Part shown: positions 50,002 through 59,236 of the stretch, one piece after another
Layout: every line of letters begins with the position of its first letter
Position numbering within the stretch: position 1 is the stretch's first letter
NCBI GenBank assembly: GCA_034004685.1
Contig: JAVEWG010000008.1
Coordinates: forward strand, 1 to 64,000
DNA: 64,000 nt
Direction: 5' to 3'
Origin: JAEUNX01 sp034004685
Lineage (GTDB): Bacteria > Pseudomonadota > Gammaproteobacteria > Burkholderiales > Rhodocyclaceae
Notes under the pieces: model-generated
The model's input: the letters and a program-made list of their open reading frames with translations, nothing else
What the model was told of the DNA's origin: nothing
Database searches by the model: none
Position numbers and translations under genes: made by a program

Positions 50002-52776
50002 CTATTTTCGTAGTGCATCCCGCACCGCTTGCTGCGCGTCATCGATCACAGAGCCCGCGTCTTCTTTGACTTGCTGAGCAGTCTGTTTCACCAGCGAGCG
50101 CTTTGTGGCCAATGTGCCGTCCCATGTCGGGATGATCTCGGTCTTCTCCTCGAACGCCGCCTGATCGGCCGCGGTTGCTGAGCGCAGGTGATTGGCCCGC
50201 TCCTGTACCTCCTGCCGCAACGGGGACGGCTTCGACGGTGGGGGTGGGGCAGTCGGCTCCGACTTTCCGAAGCGCCGCAATTCCTCGACCTGCTGACGAT
50301 GCCGTGCTCGCAACTCGGGATCGAGTGCGGGGTCGGCAGCATCGAGAGCATGGTGTGTTTGGAGATCGCCGAAAGAAACCGGTACGGCGGTTCCGTCCGA
50401 GAAGGTGCGGTTGGGTTTCAGGGACTGGCGGGCCAGTTCTGCTTCCATCAAGGCCCGGGCCGCCGCGCTGTTGCCGCCGTACTGCTCAGCATAGCGCAGG
50501 AACATTTCGAGGTTATGGGGATCTTGGGCGATGTCGATGGACAGCGTCTCGCCGCGTTCGTAGGCCGTGGCGAGACGCTCGGCGAAGGCTGTTCGTTCGG
50601 CCAGGCTCGCCTCGGCCCGCTCGGAACGGGCAGTTGTCGAGGCGAGACGCGCCGCCATTTCGCGCCCGTCGCGCGTCTCGTTGCCGAGAATGCTGGCGAA
50701 GCTCTTGTCGCGGGACACCCTGTCGCCGAATTGCTTGAACTCGGCGAGTTGTTCACTTGTTATGCTGCCGAGAATCTTTTGTTCTTCGCTGGTCAGATTC
50801 GACGAGTAGTTCTTGTCTACGCTGGCATTGCCTTGAATACCTGCGACGGGAGTGCTGATCCCCAGGTGTCCGGCGGCACCAAGGGCGATGCGTGCCACCT
50901 GCGCCTGCGAAAGGCCGGTCGTGTCCGCCACACTCTTGGTGATCTGGTCCAGGCGGTTGAGCGTCTCGCCCCACTGCTCGAAGCTGCTCGACGTCGTGCT
51001 GTCGCTCTGGTGCGAGGACTTGAGCGCCGCCAGCCCCCGCGAGAAGGACTCGGACAGCACCGCCGCCCGTTCGTGGTTGGCGGCGACGGCCTCGCTGCGG
51101 GCCGCCGCCACCTGGCGGCTGGCGTCGGTCATGTCCTGCTCCGAGACGCGCAGTGATACGACGCGCGACGCGAAGCCCTGATTGCGCAGCAGGCTGACGG
51201 CCGTCCGTCCGGTCAACACATTCGACGAGAAGGTGTTCCCGCTCAGGTCGTTTTGCCAGCTGTGCATGAAGGCCGAGCTGCGGTTGGGCGCCAGGTGCAT
51301 CTGGTCCATCCCCACATTCCCCATGGAAACGTTGCCGGCGGTCGCGGCCGACGTTCCACCCGCGATCATCGCCTGCAGGCCCGACAAGCCGCCGACCAGC
51401 GCCGTCCCGAAATTCTCCATGCGTTTCAACGCCGCCCAGGCGATGAAGGGGATACTCATCGCCAGGTAGCCGACAACGGCTTCGCCCGAGATCGCGCGCG
51501 AATAGATCGTCGAGGCGGTCTGCAGGGCCAGTGCCTTGGTGCCGGTACCGAGGTCCGCCGCGGCCGCCAGATCGTAGGCCGCGTAGATCGAGGCCATGTA
51601 GTTGAGGATGGCGTAGAGCGGGGGCCACAGCTGGATCCAGATCAGCACCGCCGCGTAGCCCTTGAAGGCGATCATGGTCTCGCGGCCGCTGGTGAGCAGG
51701 AGGAGCAGGACGAAGAGCGGGAACATCGCGTAGGTCACCGCCTCGACCACGTTGCGGAACACCGGCAGGGCCTGCTCGGCCACCTTCCCGTAGTTGAGCC
51801 AGGTCGCGTTCTGCTGGGCCACGGCTTGGGCGCGGCCGACCGCCAGTACCATGGCCGCCGGGTCGTTCACCTTCTGGCCAACGATCTTGCTGGTGTCCTC
51901 GATCGCATTGAGCATGGCGTTCTGCCGGATGAGGTCGGCGGCGGTGGCCGCGGCAGTAGCGATGCTGTTCTTGAGATAGGCCTGCTGGATCTGCCCGGCG
52001 ATGGCCGCTGCCGCCGCGGCGCCTGGCAAGGTCGGGTTGAGCTGGAAGGCGAGCCGCCCCTCGATACGAGTGATCTGGGCCGGCAGTCGCCCGTTGAGGC
52101 TCTGATAGACGTTGGGGCAGGTATCGACGCCGACACTGCCGCCCGCGCTGGTGAGAGTGCTGAAGCGCGCAGGGTTGGGCGAGGCCATCAGCGGCCAGAC
52201 ATCGTCCGACGCGGAGAATGCGGCCGGATCGAGGGTGCCGTCGATCAGATCGTAGGTCGTGCAGTTGTGGATGAAGTTGACGAGGTCGGTGCGGAATGCC
52301 GGGTCCTGGAACACCACATTGCCGGTCTCGCGGATCAGGCGATTGCCGAACATCAGTCCGTTCTGCTGGTAGGCGAGCTCGGCCGGCAGCGCCCCGATGC
52401 CGGGGATGACCTGGAAGGCCGTCTCGAACAACCCGGTCAGGGTGTGGCCGATGGTGCTGGTGAGGCTGCCCAGCAGGACCACGCCGAAGGGCACGTTGTC
52501 GACGACCTTAACGGCGGAGCCGCCGGTCTTGTCCACGATGCCCACCGTCACCTTGGGCACGATCAGCACCGAGAACACCAGCACCACGGTGGCCAGCCAC
52601 TTCCAGCCCTGCACTTTCTCGGGGGCGAAGGCATAGGCGATGAGCGCCGCGACGAAGCCGCAGAAGGCCACGGCCGCCACCGCCGCCGCGTAGTCCCCCG
52701 ACGCATGGATGGCCGCCGCGGCGTTGAAGACGCCGAACAGGCTGTCGGCATTCTGGTAGGCATAGATCTCCCACAT
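50002..52776 (-). CDS. traG: F-type conjugal transfer protein TraG (N-terminal TraG_N domain)
   Basis: Inner-membrane protein of 924 residues (F TraG is 938) for pilus assembly and mating-pair stabilisation. The N-terminal half has several membrane segments (about 35-85, 355-385, 435-460) and the TraG_N pattern beginning MWEIYAYQNADSLFGVFNA. The C-terminal half is a long soluble, helical, Ala/Ser/Gln-rich domain (about 500-924), which in F enters the periplasm or recipient and can interact with exclusion protein. It is last in the traU-to-traG series, 33 bases after traH. Confidence 0.9.
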   Translation of the reverse strand: MWEIYAYQNADSLFGVFNAAAAIHASGDYAAAVAAVAFCGFVAALIAYAFAPEKVQGWKWLATVVLVFSVLIVPKVTVGIVDKTGGSAVKVVDNVPFGVVLLGSLTSTIGHTLTGLFETAFQVIPGIGALPAELAYQQNGLMFGNRLIRETGNVVFQDPAFRTDLVNFIHNCTTYDLIDGTLDPAAFSASDDVWPLMASPNPARFSTLTSAGGSVGVDTCPNVYQSLNGRLPAQITRIEGRLAFQLNPTLPGAAAAAAIAGQIQQAYLKNSIATAAATAADLIRQNAMLNAIEDTSKIVGQKVNDPAAMVLAVGRAQAVAQQNATWLNYGKVAEQALPVFRNVVEAVTYAMFPLFVLLLLLTSGRETMIAFKGYAAVLIWIQLWPPLYAILNYMASIYAAYDLAAAADLGTGTKALALQTASTIYSRAISGEAVVGYLAMSIPFIAWAALKRMENFGTALVGGLSGLQAMIAGGTSAATAGNVSMGNVGMDQMHLAPNRSSAFMHSWQNDLSGNTFSSNVLTGRTAVSLLRNQGFASRVVSLRVSEQDMTDASRQVAAARSEAVAANHERAAVLSESFSRGLAALKSSHQSDSTTSSSFEQWGETLNRLDQITKSVADTTGLSQAQVARIALGAAGHLGISTPVAGIQGNASVDKNYSSNLTSEEQKILGSITSEQLAEFKQFGDRVSRDKSFASILGNETRDGREMAARLASTTARSERAEASLAERTAFAERLATAYERGETLSIDIAQDPHNLEMFLRYAEQYGGNSAAARALMEAELARQSLKPNRTFSDGTAVPVSFGDLQTHHALDAADPALDPELRARHRQQVEELRRFGKSEPTAPPPPSKPSPLRQEVQERANHLRSATAADQAAFEEKTEIIPTWDGTLATKRSLVKQTAQQVKEDAGSVIDDAQQAVRDALRK

Positions 52777-52809
52777 GGCCGTCCTTCTCCTCGCGCGATC
52801 CCGTCGGCG

Positions 52810-54270
52810 CTACTGCGCCAGATAGGCGGCCTGCTGGCCGAGCATGTCCATGACGTGCTGCGGCATGCTGGAACGCAGCTGGCGTTCGAGCTGTTCCAGG
52901 TGGCTAGCCACCGCCCGGAAGGAGCCCACCTTCTGGTACAACAGGTTCTTCTCCTGCGAGATTTGCAGGAGCATCGCCTGGGCGCGCTGGCGTACCTGAT
53001 TGGCCTGCTCGCGTTGCGTCTGCTGCAGCGTGTAGTTCTTGTCCAGGGCGGCCATGCCCAGACGCAGGTTGCGTTCGAGGAAGACGTAGGCGTAGTCGGC
53101 GGCGATGACATCGCGGTACTGGGCGATCAGGCTGTCGGAGAGGCCGGAGCCCGGGATGCTGGTGCCGATGGACAGCATCTTGTAGACCGGCTCGGTGGTC
53201 TGGTTCACGAAGCCGACCTCGGTCGAGTTATTGGGAATGGCGGTCCGCGAAGCGATCTTCTCGGCGATGGAACGCATCATCGCCTCGACCTTGGCGGTGA
53301 AGGGGGTGTGGGTGTAACCGGTGTTCAGCGTCACCACGTCGCAGTTGGTGTAGTCGTTGCACTTCAGCATGTGCTGGATGACATCCGTGCCGCCCGCCGC
53401 GCTCTGGCCGTATAGCAACTGGCTGATCGAGGTGAGGGTGGGCGCGATCGGCTCGGGGTCGCGCGCCGATTCCTCCGGGTAGTAGATGACCGTGCCGACC
53501 ATGCTCATGATCAGCTCACGCTCCTGATCGTCGAGATAGGAACCGGTGTACTGCAGCGCCTTCCACGTGAGGTTGCCGACGAAGGGGGCCTTGTTCTTCA
53601 CGTTCGGATCGCTGGAGGCCCGCGCCGAGGACAGGATGCTGGGCCGGTCGGTGGCGCAGCGCCGGCGCGCCGCATCGCGGTCGCTCTCCAGACCCATCTC
53701 GATGGCGAGGTCGGCGCAGGTTTCCTGCGAGCTGTAGCCGAGCGACTCGGCGGCGGTGCTGACGATGGCCTTGGCGGTCTCGCACGAGTTGATGCGGGCA
53801 TTGTTGATCCAGGTCTCCAGGCCCTTGGCCCACTTGGTGAGGCCACCCAGGAGCGGCGACACCGCTTCGAGCGCCAACTGGAAGGCGATGCCGGGCAGGG
53901 CGGCGGTAATGTTCCTCAGCATGTTCTTGAACTCCTCGGCCGAGATGTGGCTGAAGCTGCCGCCGAACACGTCGATGCCGCCGCAGCCCGCCTTAGCGCT
54001 GGGGAACTGGATGGCTGCGAGCTGATAAACCTTGTTGGGCGAACGCATCATCAGGTTGCCTCCGGCATAGGTGTTGAAGGTCTGGCCGCGGAAGGCGCCG
54101 GGCGCGGTGTAATTGCCGATGGCTCCGAGGTTGTTGAACATGTCGTTAACCTCCGCGTTGAGATCGCCTGCGTGCAGGGGGGCGGATGAGGCGAGCAGCA
54201 GGGCGGCCAGCGCGAACGCAGCCGTCCGGCGCGTGAGGGAAGGGAGCGTTGGGCGCGGCAGGGTGGGCAT
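52810..54270 (-). CDS. traH: F-type conjugal transfer pilus assembly protein TraH
   Basis: Periplasmic/outer-membrane-associated protein of 486 residues (F TraH is about 458). A signal peptide spans about 14-35 (FALAALLLASSAPLHA). The family core follows: GDLNAEVNDMFNNLGAIGNYT, then GQTFNTYAGGNLMMRSPN (about 64-81), GCGGIDVFGGSFSHIS (about 96-111) and a set of paired cysteines (including DYTNCDVVTLNTGY). The C-terminus has coiled-coil-like helices. TraH works with TraF, TraU, TraW and TrbC to extend the F pilus. It sits 12 bases after traF. Confidence 0.92.
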   Translation of the reverse strand: MPTLPRPTLPSLTRRTAAFALAALLLASSAPLHAGDLNAEVNDMFNNLGAIGNYTAPGAFRGQTFNTYAGGNLMMRSPNKVYQLAAIQFPSAKAGCGGIDVFGGSFSHISAEEFKNMLRNITAALPGIAFQLALEAVSPLLGGLTKWAKGLETWINNARINSCETAKAIVSTAAESLGYSSQETCADLAIEMGLESDRDAARRRCATDRPSILSSARASSDPNVKNKAPFVGNLTWKALQYTGSYLDDQERELIMSMVGTVIYYPEESARDPEPIAPTLTSISQLLYGQSAAGGTDVIQHMLKCNDYTNCDVVTLNTGYTHTPFTAKVEAMMRSIAEKIASRTAIPNNSTEVGFVNQTTEPVYKMLSIGTSIPGSGLSDSLIAQYRDVIAADYAYVFLERNLRLGMAALDKNYTLQQTQREQANQVRQRAQAMLLQISQEKNLLYQKVGSFRAVASHLEQLERQLRSSMPQHVMDMLGQQAAYLAQ

Positions 54271-54282
54271 GTTGGTGGACTC

Positions 54283-55128
54283 CTATCGAAGGTTGATCTG
54301 CCGCGTCGCGCTGGGCAGCATCGCCTCGCCCTGGGGAGTCGTGACGATGGCGAGACGCTCCAGCAACTGGGATTCGGAGAGCACGCCGAAGCCGATGGGC
54401 GTGATCCTTCCGGTGAAGGGTTGGGCCAGGAAGACGGCGGGCACCTGGGTGACCTTCAGGGTGGTGGCGATGCCGTTGTCCGGGCGCGCCTCGGGGAAGC
54501 CCGGCATCGAACCGCCGTCCATGCTGACGGCGACGACCTGGATGCCGTGGCGCGCCTGAAAAGCGGCAAGGATCGGCGCGAAGGCATGGCAGTAGGGGCA
54601 GTCCGAGCGATAGAAGAAGAACAGCACATGGTCCTTGCCCAAGTCCGCGATCGCGCGCGAACGCCGGGCCTGTTGGTTCTGCTCGAACACCTCCAGCGCC
54701 TTGGCGTTGACCGGCCGACCCTGCAGGGTCGGATCGAGCTCGGGCGTCGCCCAGGCCACCCGCTGGGCGACGTCGGCGAAATAGGAGGCACGGGCGACGA
54801 CCTGGGACTCGAGTTCCATGTAGCGCCGCACGTTCGCCTCCGTCGGCCGCATGATGGCGATGTTGCGGGTGTCCTCCAGGGTTTTCTGCAGACGTTCGAA
54901 CTCGACCAGTTCCGCGGCTCTCGAGGCCGGAGCCGAGGACACGGCCTGCTCCGGCAACGTCGGGCGTTCTCGTTCCGCGGCCGGTGGATCCTCATAGAAA
55001 TGCCAGCCACGCCAACTGTCGGACCAGTAGCGCGCAGTGACATCCTGGGCCGACGCCGCGTCGGCGCCCAGCGGCAAGGCCAGCGCCAGCAGCAATCGCA
55101 AGGGTGCGGGGAACGCGAAGCGCTTCAT
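54283..55128 (-). CDS. traF: F-type conjugal transfer protein TraF (thioredoxin-like)
   Basis: Periplasmic thioredoxin-fold protein of 281 residues needed for pilus assembly. A signal peptide (LRLLLALALPLGADAASA, about 10-27) is followed by YWSDSWRGWHFYEDP, the family entry point. A full CPYC motif is present in SDCPYCHAFAPIL (about 181-193), so it may be a working disulfide isomerase for the many cysteines of TraN, TraU and TraH (F-plasmid TraF lacks this motif in many cases). Spaced 9 bases after traN. Confidence 0.9.
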   Translation of the reverse strand: MKRFAFPAPLRLLLALALPLGADAASAQDVTARYWSDSWRGWHFYEDPPAAERERPTLPEQAVSSAPASRAAELVEFERLQKTLEDTRNIAIMRPTEANVRRYMELESQVVARASYFADVAQRVAWATPELDPTLQGRPVNAKALEVFEQNQQARRSRAIADLGKDHVLFFFYRSDCPYCHAFAPILAAFQARHGIQVVAVSMDGGSMPGFPEARPDNGIATTLKVTQVPAVFLAQPFTGRITPIGFGVLSESQLLERLAIVTTPQGEAMLPSATRQINLR

Positions 55129-55137
55129 GCCGGACCG

Positions 55138-57549
55138 CTACTTCAGGGATTGCGGCGGACGGCCGTCGAGGCAGTAGTTGATGCCGAAGTCCATCGTCTG
55201 CCGGCGTGGGGTCGTGGCGCCGGCCGACAGGGCCTGGAGGGCGTTGGTGGCAGAGAATTCCGTGAGGTCCATCGCCGCGAAATCGAGGCGCTGGAGCTGG
55301 GCGATGGTGAAGCCCGAGCAGTCGGGGTTCTTGCCGGAGCCCCAGCCTTTGCCGACCTGGACGCGGCCCTGCTCGTTGACGATGCGCGCGAGCTTGCTGT
55401 TGAAGCAGCACTTGCCGGTGGTGTGCTCGATGCAGGCGACACACTTGCCAAAAATGCGGATGCACGACGAGCACCAGGTGCCGACCTTGTGGCACAGCCC
55501 GGCCCCTTCCTTCATCGCGAGCTTGCCTTCCTCCTCGTTGCAGGACGACATGGACATGACGATGTAGATGACCACGGCGATGGCGAGCGACCACGGATCG
55601 AAGGCGATCACCAGGCTGTCGCCCGCATAAAGGACCGCCGAGCCGGCGGGCAGGGCGGCGCCATTGACGGCGACGGTGACGCCGTAGGTGGTGAAGGTGC
55701 CGCTGAAGCCGCCGCCGAGCAGCAGCGCCTGCATGCCCTGATACAGGAACTCCCGGTTGTCGGCGTTCATCAGCACGTCGTAGACGAGGCGCGAGCCGGT
55801 GCCGAACAGGCTCTGGTTGGTCATGCCGGCACCGGCCGAGTCGGAATAGCAGCAGTTCTTGAACAACCGGTCGCGGCAGCGGTTGCCCTCACCCTTGAAG
55901 ACCTGCATGTTGTCGGTGTCGAGGTACACGCCCGCTTCGCGTGCGGCCTCCATCAGCGACATCGAACGGGCGAAGTCGGCGTCGTTGGTGTAGCTGGTGT
56001 TGAAGCAGTTTCCGCCGAGGCAGAAGACGTTCGCCGGGCAGTTCGTTGCAGTGACGGTATTGCCCGGCGGCACTGGGCAGGTGTAGGTGTTCTCGGTGAT
56101 CTCGCAGACGCCGGTGGCCGCGTTCATCTGCCGGCATACGGTGCCTGCTGGGGCACAACCGGCCGCAATAAGTGGTGCGCACTCGTCAGTCGCGGCGGCT
56201 TGCGCGCAGGCGAGCGTCGTCTCGTACTGCCAGCAGTCACGCGATACGGACGCGCCGTTTACCTCCTTGGCGGCCGGGCCGTCGACGCAGCGCGCGGTTC
56301 CCGCCACCGTGCAGCGGCCACCGGCGTCCAGGCCGGGGCACTGGTCGTCCCATCGATCGGTTTCGGTCACCGTTGTGTGGGGCCGTTCGTAATTCAGGAC
56401 CATCTGCGGAATCGACCCATAGGCCGGATTGACCCGCCAGCCGACCACGGGACGTTGCGCGTCCTTGGTCCAGAAGTATCCGGGCACGGTGCCCGTCACG
56501 TCATAGCCGATGAGTCCGGACGCCGTCGCGGACGGCGCGTAGCAGGTGGATGCCTCGAAGGCCGAGACTGGGTCGCCGCCCCAGCCCCAACCCCACCAGG
56601 GCAGGATGTTGTCGCCACTCTGGGTCCCGGACGGGCAGGCGCCATAAACTTCGAGGAAGGGGCGCTCCAGCACGCAGTCCCCGAAACCCGAGTCGCCACC
56701 TCCGTCGGCGCAGACACGCCGGTATTCGTGGGCGACCATGGCCGTCAGCCGACAACTGTCGCCGGCGCACTGGTTGTCGGCGACCCACAGGCCGTTCTGG
56801 CCGCTGCCCCACCACCACCATGAGCCGCTGCCGGGGAGCGTCGCGACCATGCGGGGAAAGGTCAGTGGCGTGGTCATATCGAGGTCGAAGTACGTCAGTG
56901 GCGTACCCCGGTCGGTCACCCGGAAATGCTGTTGGCTGGCAGGCCTGTCCGGTATGCACTGCACATCCAGGCCGGTGCGGCCCGATGCGGCGCGAGCGAA
57001 CCAGTCGCCCGGTGTGCAATTGCTGGTGCGCGACACCGATACGCTCAAGGAGCGCGTGCAGGCGTACGGGGAGGTGCCGCTGTACTGGCGGCAGACGCGG
57101 TTTTCGGTGGTGGGCGTGGCGACGCTATCCACCTGGCAGCCGCTGTAATAGGTGGCGATGTCTTCCAGGGTTGTCGCGGGATTGGCGGCAATGGCTCGGG
57201 CGGCGCTCACTGCCGGGTCGTAAGGCGAGATGGCCTCGCGCGGCGTGTTGGCCGACGTCATCGCCCCGCGCTGAGCCTCGCAGATGGGATCGCCGGTCGC
57301 GGTGGCGCAGGCGGTCAGGCGGGCATTAGCCGACCCCGCCAAGCTGGGCTGGCCGTAATACGCGGTTTCCGGCGGCGTGGTGGTATAGCCCGGTACGGTG
57401 CTCGAGGCGCTCGGCGCATTGACCGTCCCCCGGATCACCGGGTTGGCCGCCTGACCGGCTGCGGTGCCTTCCTCGAACGGGCCGGCAACGGCAGCAGTCT
57501 GCGTCGTGACGAAGCAGAAGAGCGTGATCGCGATGACCCATCGACGCAT
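55138..57549 (-). CDS. traN: F-type conjugal transfer mating-pair stabilisation protein TraN
   Basis: Outer-membrane adhesin-like protein of 803 residues, longer than F TraN (602). A signal peptide (about 1-22) precedes a very cysteine-rich body with repeated CxxxC and CC patterns. The family C-terminus contains KNCCYSDSAGAG (about 566), KVGTWCSSCIRIFGKCVACIEHT (about 685-707) and KCCFNSKLARI. The last 60 residues include GWGSGKNPDCSGFTIAQLQ. TraN recognises the recipient surface and stabilises mating pairs; the long N-terminal half, with NCTPGDWF and WWWWGSGQNG, is probably the recipient-facing specificity part. Confidence 0.9.
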   Translation of the reverse strand: MRRWVIAITLFCFVTTQTAAVAGPFEEGTAAGQAANPVIRGTVNAPSASSTVPGYTTTPPETAYYGQPSLAGSANARLTACATATGDPICEAQRGAMTSANTPREAISPYDPAVSAARAIAANPATTLEDIATYYSGCQVDSVATPTTENRVCRQYSGTSPYACTRSLSVSVSRTSNCTPGDWFARAASGRTGLDVQCIPDRPASQQHFRVTDRGTPLTYFDLDMTTPLTFPRMVATLPGSGSWWWWGSGQNGLWVADNQCAGDSCRLTAMVAHEYRRVCADGGGDSGFGDCVLERPFLEVYGACPSGTQSGDNILPWWGWGWGGDPVSAFEASTCYAPSATASGLIGYDVTGTVPGYFWTKDAQRPVVGWRVNPAYGSIPQMVLNYERPHTTVTETDRWDDQCPGLDAGGRCTVAGTARCVDGPAAKEVNGASVSRDCWQYETTLACAQAAATDECAPLIAAGCAPAGTVCRQMNAATGVCEITENTYTCPVPPGNTVTATNCPANVFCLGGNCFNTSYTNDADFARSMSLMEAAREAGVYLDTDNMQVFKGEGNRCRDRLFKNCCYSDSAGAGMTNQSLFGTGSRLVYDVLMNADNREFLYQGMQALLLGGGFSGTFTTYGVTVAVNGAALPAGSAVLYAGDSLVIAFDPWSLAIAVVIYIVMSMSSCNEEEGKLAMKEGAGLCHKVGTWCSSCIRIFGKCVACIEHTTGKCCFNSKLARIVNEQGRVQVGKGWGSGKNPDCSGFTIAQLQRLDFAAMDLTEFSATNALQALSAGATTPRRQTMDFGINYCLDGRPPQSLK

Positions 57550-57558
57550 CGTGGCCTC

Positions 57559-58308
57559 CTATCCCCGAATCCGCTTCAGGAAGGTGTCGGCCGCCGGGCC
57601 GAACCCGGGTGCCGACCGCTGCATGTACTCCAACGCGTAATTCAGGCTCACGTCGCCGGAGGTCCGCAGGAAGCCTTCGGCTGACGCGCAGCTGCCGCCG
57701 GCGCAGGCGACCGGACGGGCGCCATCGCGCACCAGCACGAAGGTCGGGACCCGGGTGACGGCATAGCGGTCGAACGCCTGCGGATCGATCTGCACGGCCA
57801 CTTGCCGGTCGCCGATGAGGCGCTGCACCTGGGCGATGGTGGTGCGCAGCGACCCGTCGGCGAAGCCCCGGAGGACGATCGAAGCCTGGGCGCGTGCGGC
57901 CTGGTCGATGAGGCGCTGCAGCGTGGGCTGCGGCATGGAGAGGCTGACGAACACCAGGAGTCCCGGCCCGGACGCCAGTCCCTCTGCTCGGCTCATCTCC
58001 TGCGCTTGCGATGCATAGCCCCGCGCGAGCGCTTCGAGATCGATCGGGGCACGGGCCGCCGGCGTCGGCAGTGCGTCGATGTGGGGTGGGGCCGGCACCG
58101 GCGCGGCTTGCAGTTCGGCGTTGCTCGGCATGCGATGTCGCTGCCGCACCTGCTCGATATCCTGATCGGAGATCGTCGGCTGTTCGCGACGGACCCGTTC
58201 GATGTCCGCGTCGGTGACGAGCGGCGGGTTCTGGGCCAGGGTCTGGGCGCTCGCCGCCAGCACAACAGCGAAGGCGAGGGCGGGAAGGACGGGATTAGAA
58301 GCCGACAC
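57559..58308 (-). CDS. trbC: F-type conjugal transfer pilin assembly protein TrbC
   Basis: Periplasmic protein of 249 residues (F TrbC 212) for pilus assembly. A signal peptide ends near ASAQTLAQ (about 25). A glutamine/arginine-rich helical stretch (about 30-65) is followed by the TrbC_Ftype domain (about 115-235), with LVFVSLSMPQPTLQRLIDQA and VPTFVLVRDGARP. The fold is thioredoxin-like but without a CxxC at the usual place (a different pair occurs in ACAGGSCASAEG, about 201-212). It overlaps traU by 14 bases, the usual coupling in F operons. Confidence 0.9.
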   Translation of the reverse strand: MSASNPVLPALAFAVVLAASAQTLAQNPPLVTDADIERVRREQPTISDQDIEQVRQRHRMPSNAELQAAPVPAPPHIDALPTPAARAPIDLEALARGYASQAQEMSRAEGLASGPGLLVFVSLSMPQPTLQRLIDQAARAQASIVLRGFADGSLRTTIAQVQRLIGDRQVAVQIDPQAFDRYAVTRVPTFVLVRDGARPVACAGGSCASAEGFLRTSGDVSLNYALEYMQRSAPGFGPAADTFLKRIRG

Positions 58309-59236
58309 AGCAGTTCCTTTTGCGAAACAACATGAAGGCGAAGTCCTCGCCGCGCACGGGGTATTCCTTGCCGGCGCCCCAGAGCACGGTGGTGCGGCCG
58401 AAGGGCTGGCAGCAGCGGCCGGCCTCCTTCGCGGTGTTGGGGATCGGGTAGGTGAGCTGGGTCTTGTAGGCGGTCTTGTCCATGACCGGCTCGAAGTACG
58501 GTCCGCACAGGCCGGGCGTCCCGTGCCAGCCCCAGGCGATCAGTTCGCGGTGCATCTTCGCGGTCAGGCGCTGGGCCATCAGGGCGGCGGTGCGCGCGCC
58601 GCCCAAGTGGTAGGGCACGTGGCCGTCCAGCGGGTAGATGCCGCCCTGGCAGCCGGCGCACCAGAAGAGCTCCCTGAGGCCGAAGCCCACCGAGGCGGCG
58701 ACGCAGTCGGCGGCGCAAGCGGCGATGGCGACCGGATTGGCGAAGAGCACGGCGTCCGGGTTGAGGATCAGGGTGAGCTCGTCGTCGTTCCACAGCGGGT
58801 CGACCTCAGTGAGGAAGGCGAGGTCGAAAGAGCCCTTCTCCAGGCAGGGGAAGTCCGTGACCACCTCCAGCCAGTACATCACCGGGTTCACGTAGAAGTG
58901 CGCTTGGTAGAAGCTGCCGCCGTCGCCATCGCCTTCCGGGCGGGTGAAGCGCGCGGCCTCCGGCGCCGGGATGCCCGGGTCGAGATCGACGCCGCCCAAG
59001 GAAACGAGGCAGAAGGGCTTCCGCACCGCTTCCACGTGCCGGGCGGGCTCCCAGAAGCCGATGGAGAGCCCGATGGCCGGATTGACGCCGCAACTGCAGA
59101 CCGGGTTGGACGGGTTGTCGGTGTCTTCCTGGTCGCCGAAGTTGGCGACGCGTGCGGCACCGATGCTGATGGGCAGAATGCAGGACCAGCAGATGTCGGT
59201 GATGGGATTGGGGAACTTGCCGACGCAGGTGGCGTC
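58295..59236 (-). CDS. traU: Conjugal transfer protein TraU, 5'-truncated
   Basis: Periplasmic pilus-assembly protein whose mature part is complete but whose start is missing. Homology begins ATCVGKFPNPITDICWSCIL, normally just after the signal peptide, and runs about 313 residues to a normal Cys-rich end (KRNCCVGF). Family features include CSCGVNPAIGLSIGFWEP, LFWCAGCQGG (about 209-218) and GRCCQPFGRT. In front of about 59236 the frame stays open to 59416 but reads the antisense of another gene, so no signal peptide exists. The protein would fail to reach the periplasm, and pilus formation from this copy is doubtful. The remaining upstream F genes (traL to traW) are not in the window. Confidence 0.85.
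   Translation of the reverse strand, partial: DATCVGKFPNPITDICWSCILPISIGAARVANFGDQEDTDNPSNPVCSCGVNPAIGLSIGFWEPARHVEAVRKPFCLVSLGGVDLDPGIPAPEAARFTRPEGDGDGGSFYQAHFYVNPVMYWLEVVTDFPCLEKGSFDLAFLTEVDPLWNDDELTLILNPDAVLFANPVAIAACAADCVAASVGFGLRELFWCAGCQGGIYPLDGHVPYHLGGARTAALMAQRLTAKMHRELIAWGWHGTPGLCGPYFEPVMDKTAYKTQLTYPIPNTAKEAGRCCQPFGRTTVLWGAGKEYPVRGEDFAFMLFRKRNCCVGF

Noticed and set aside
51253..56823. Very long + strand open frames (over 700 codons) opposite traG, traH, traF and traN
   Set aside because: They mirror well-supported conjugation genes, and their translations are Arg/Gly/His-rich with no domains.
58202..59233. Upstream extension of the DUF1845-like frame across traU
   Set aside because: It reads antisense to the conserved mature part of traU; only the portion after 59234 looks like a real protein.
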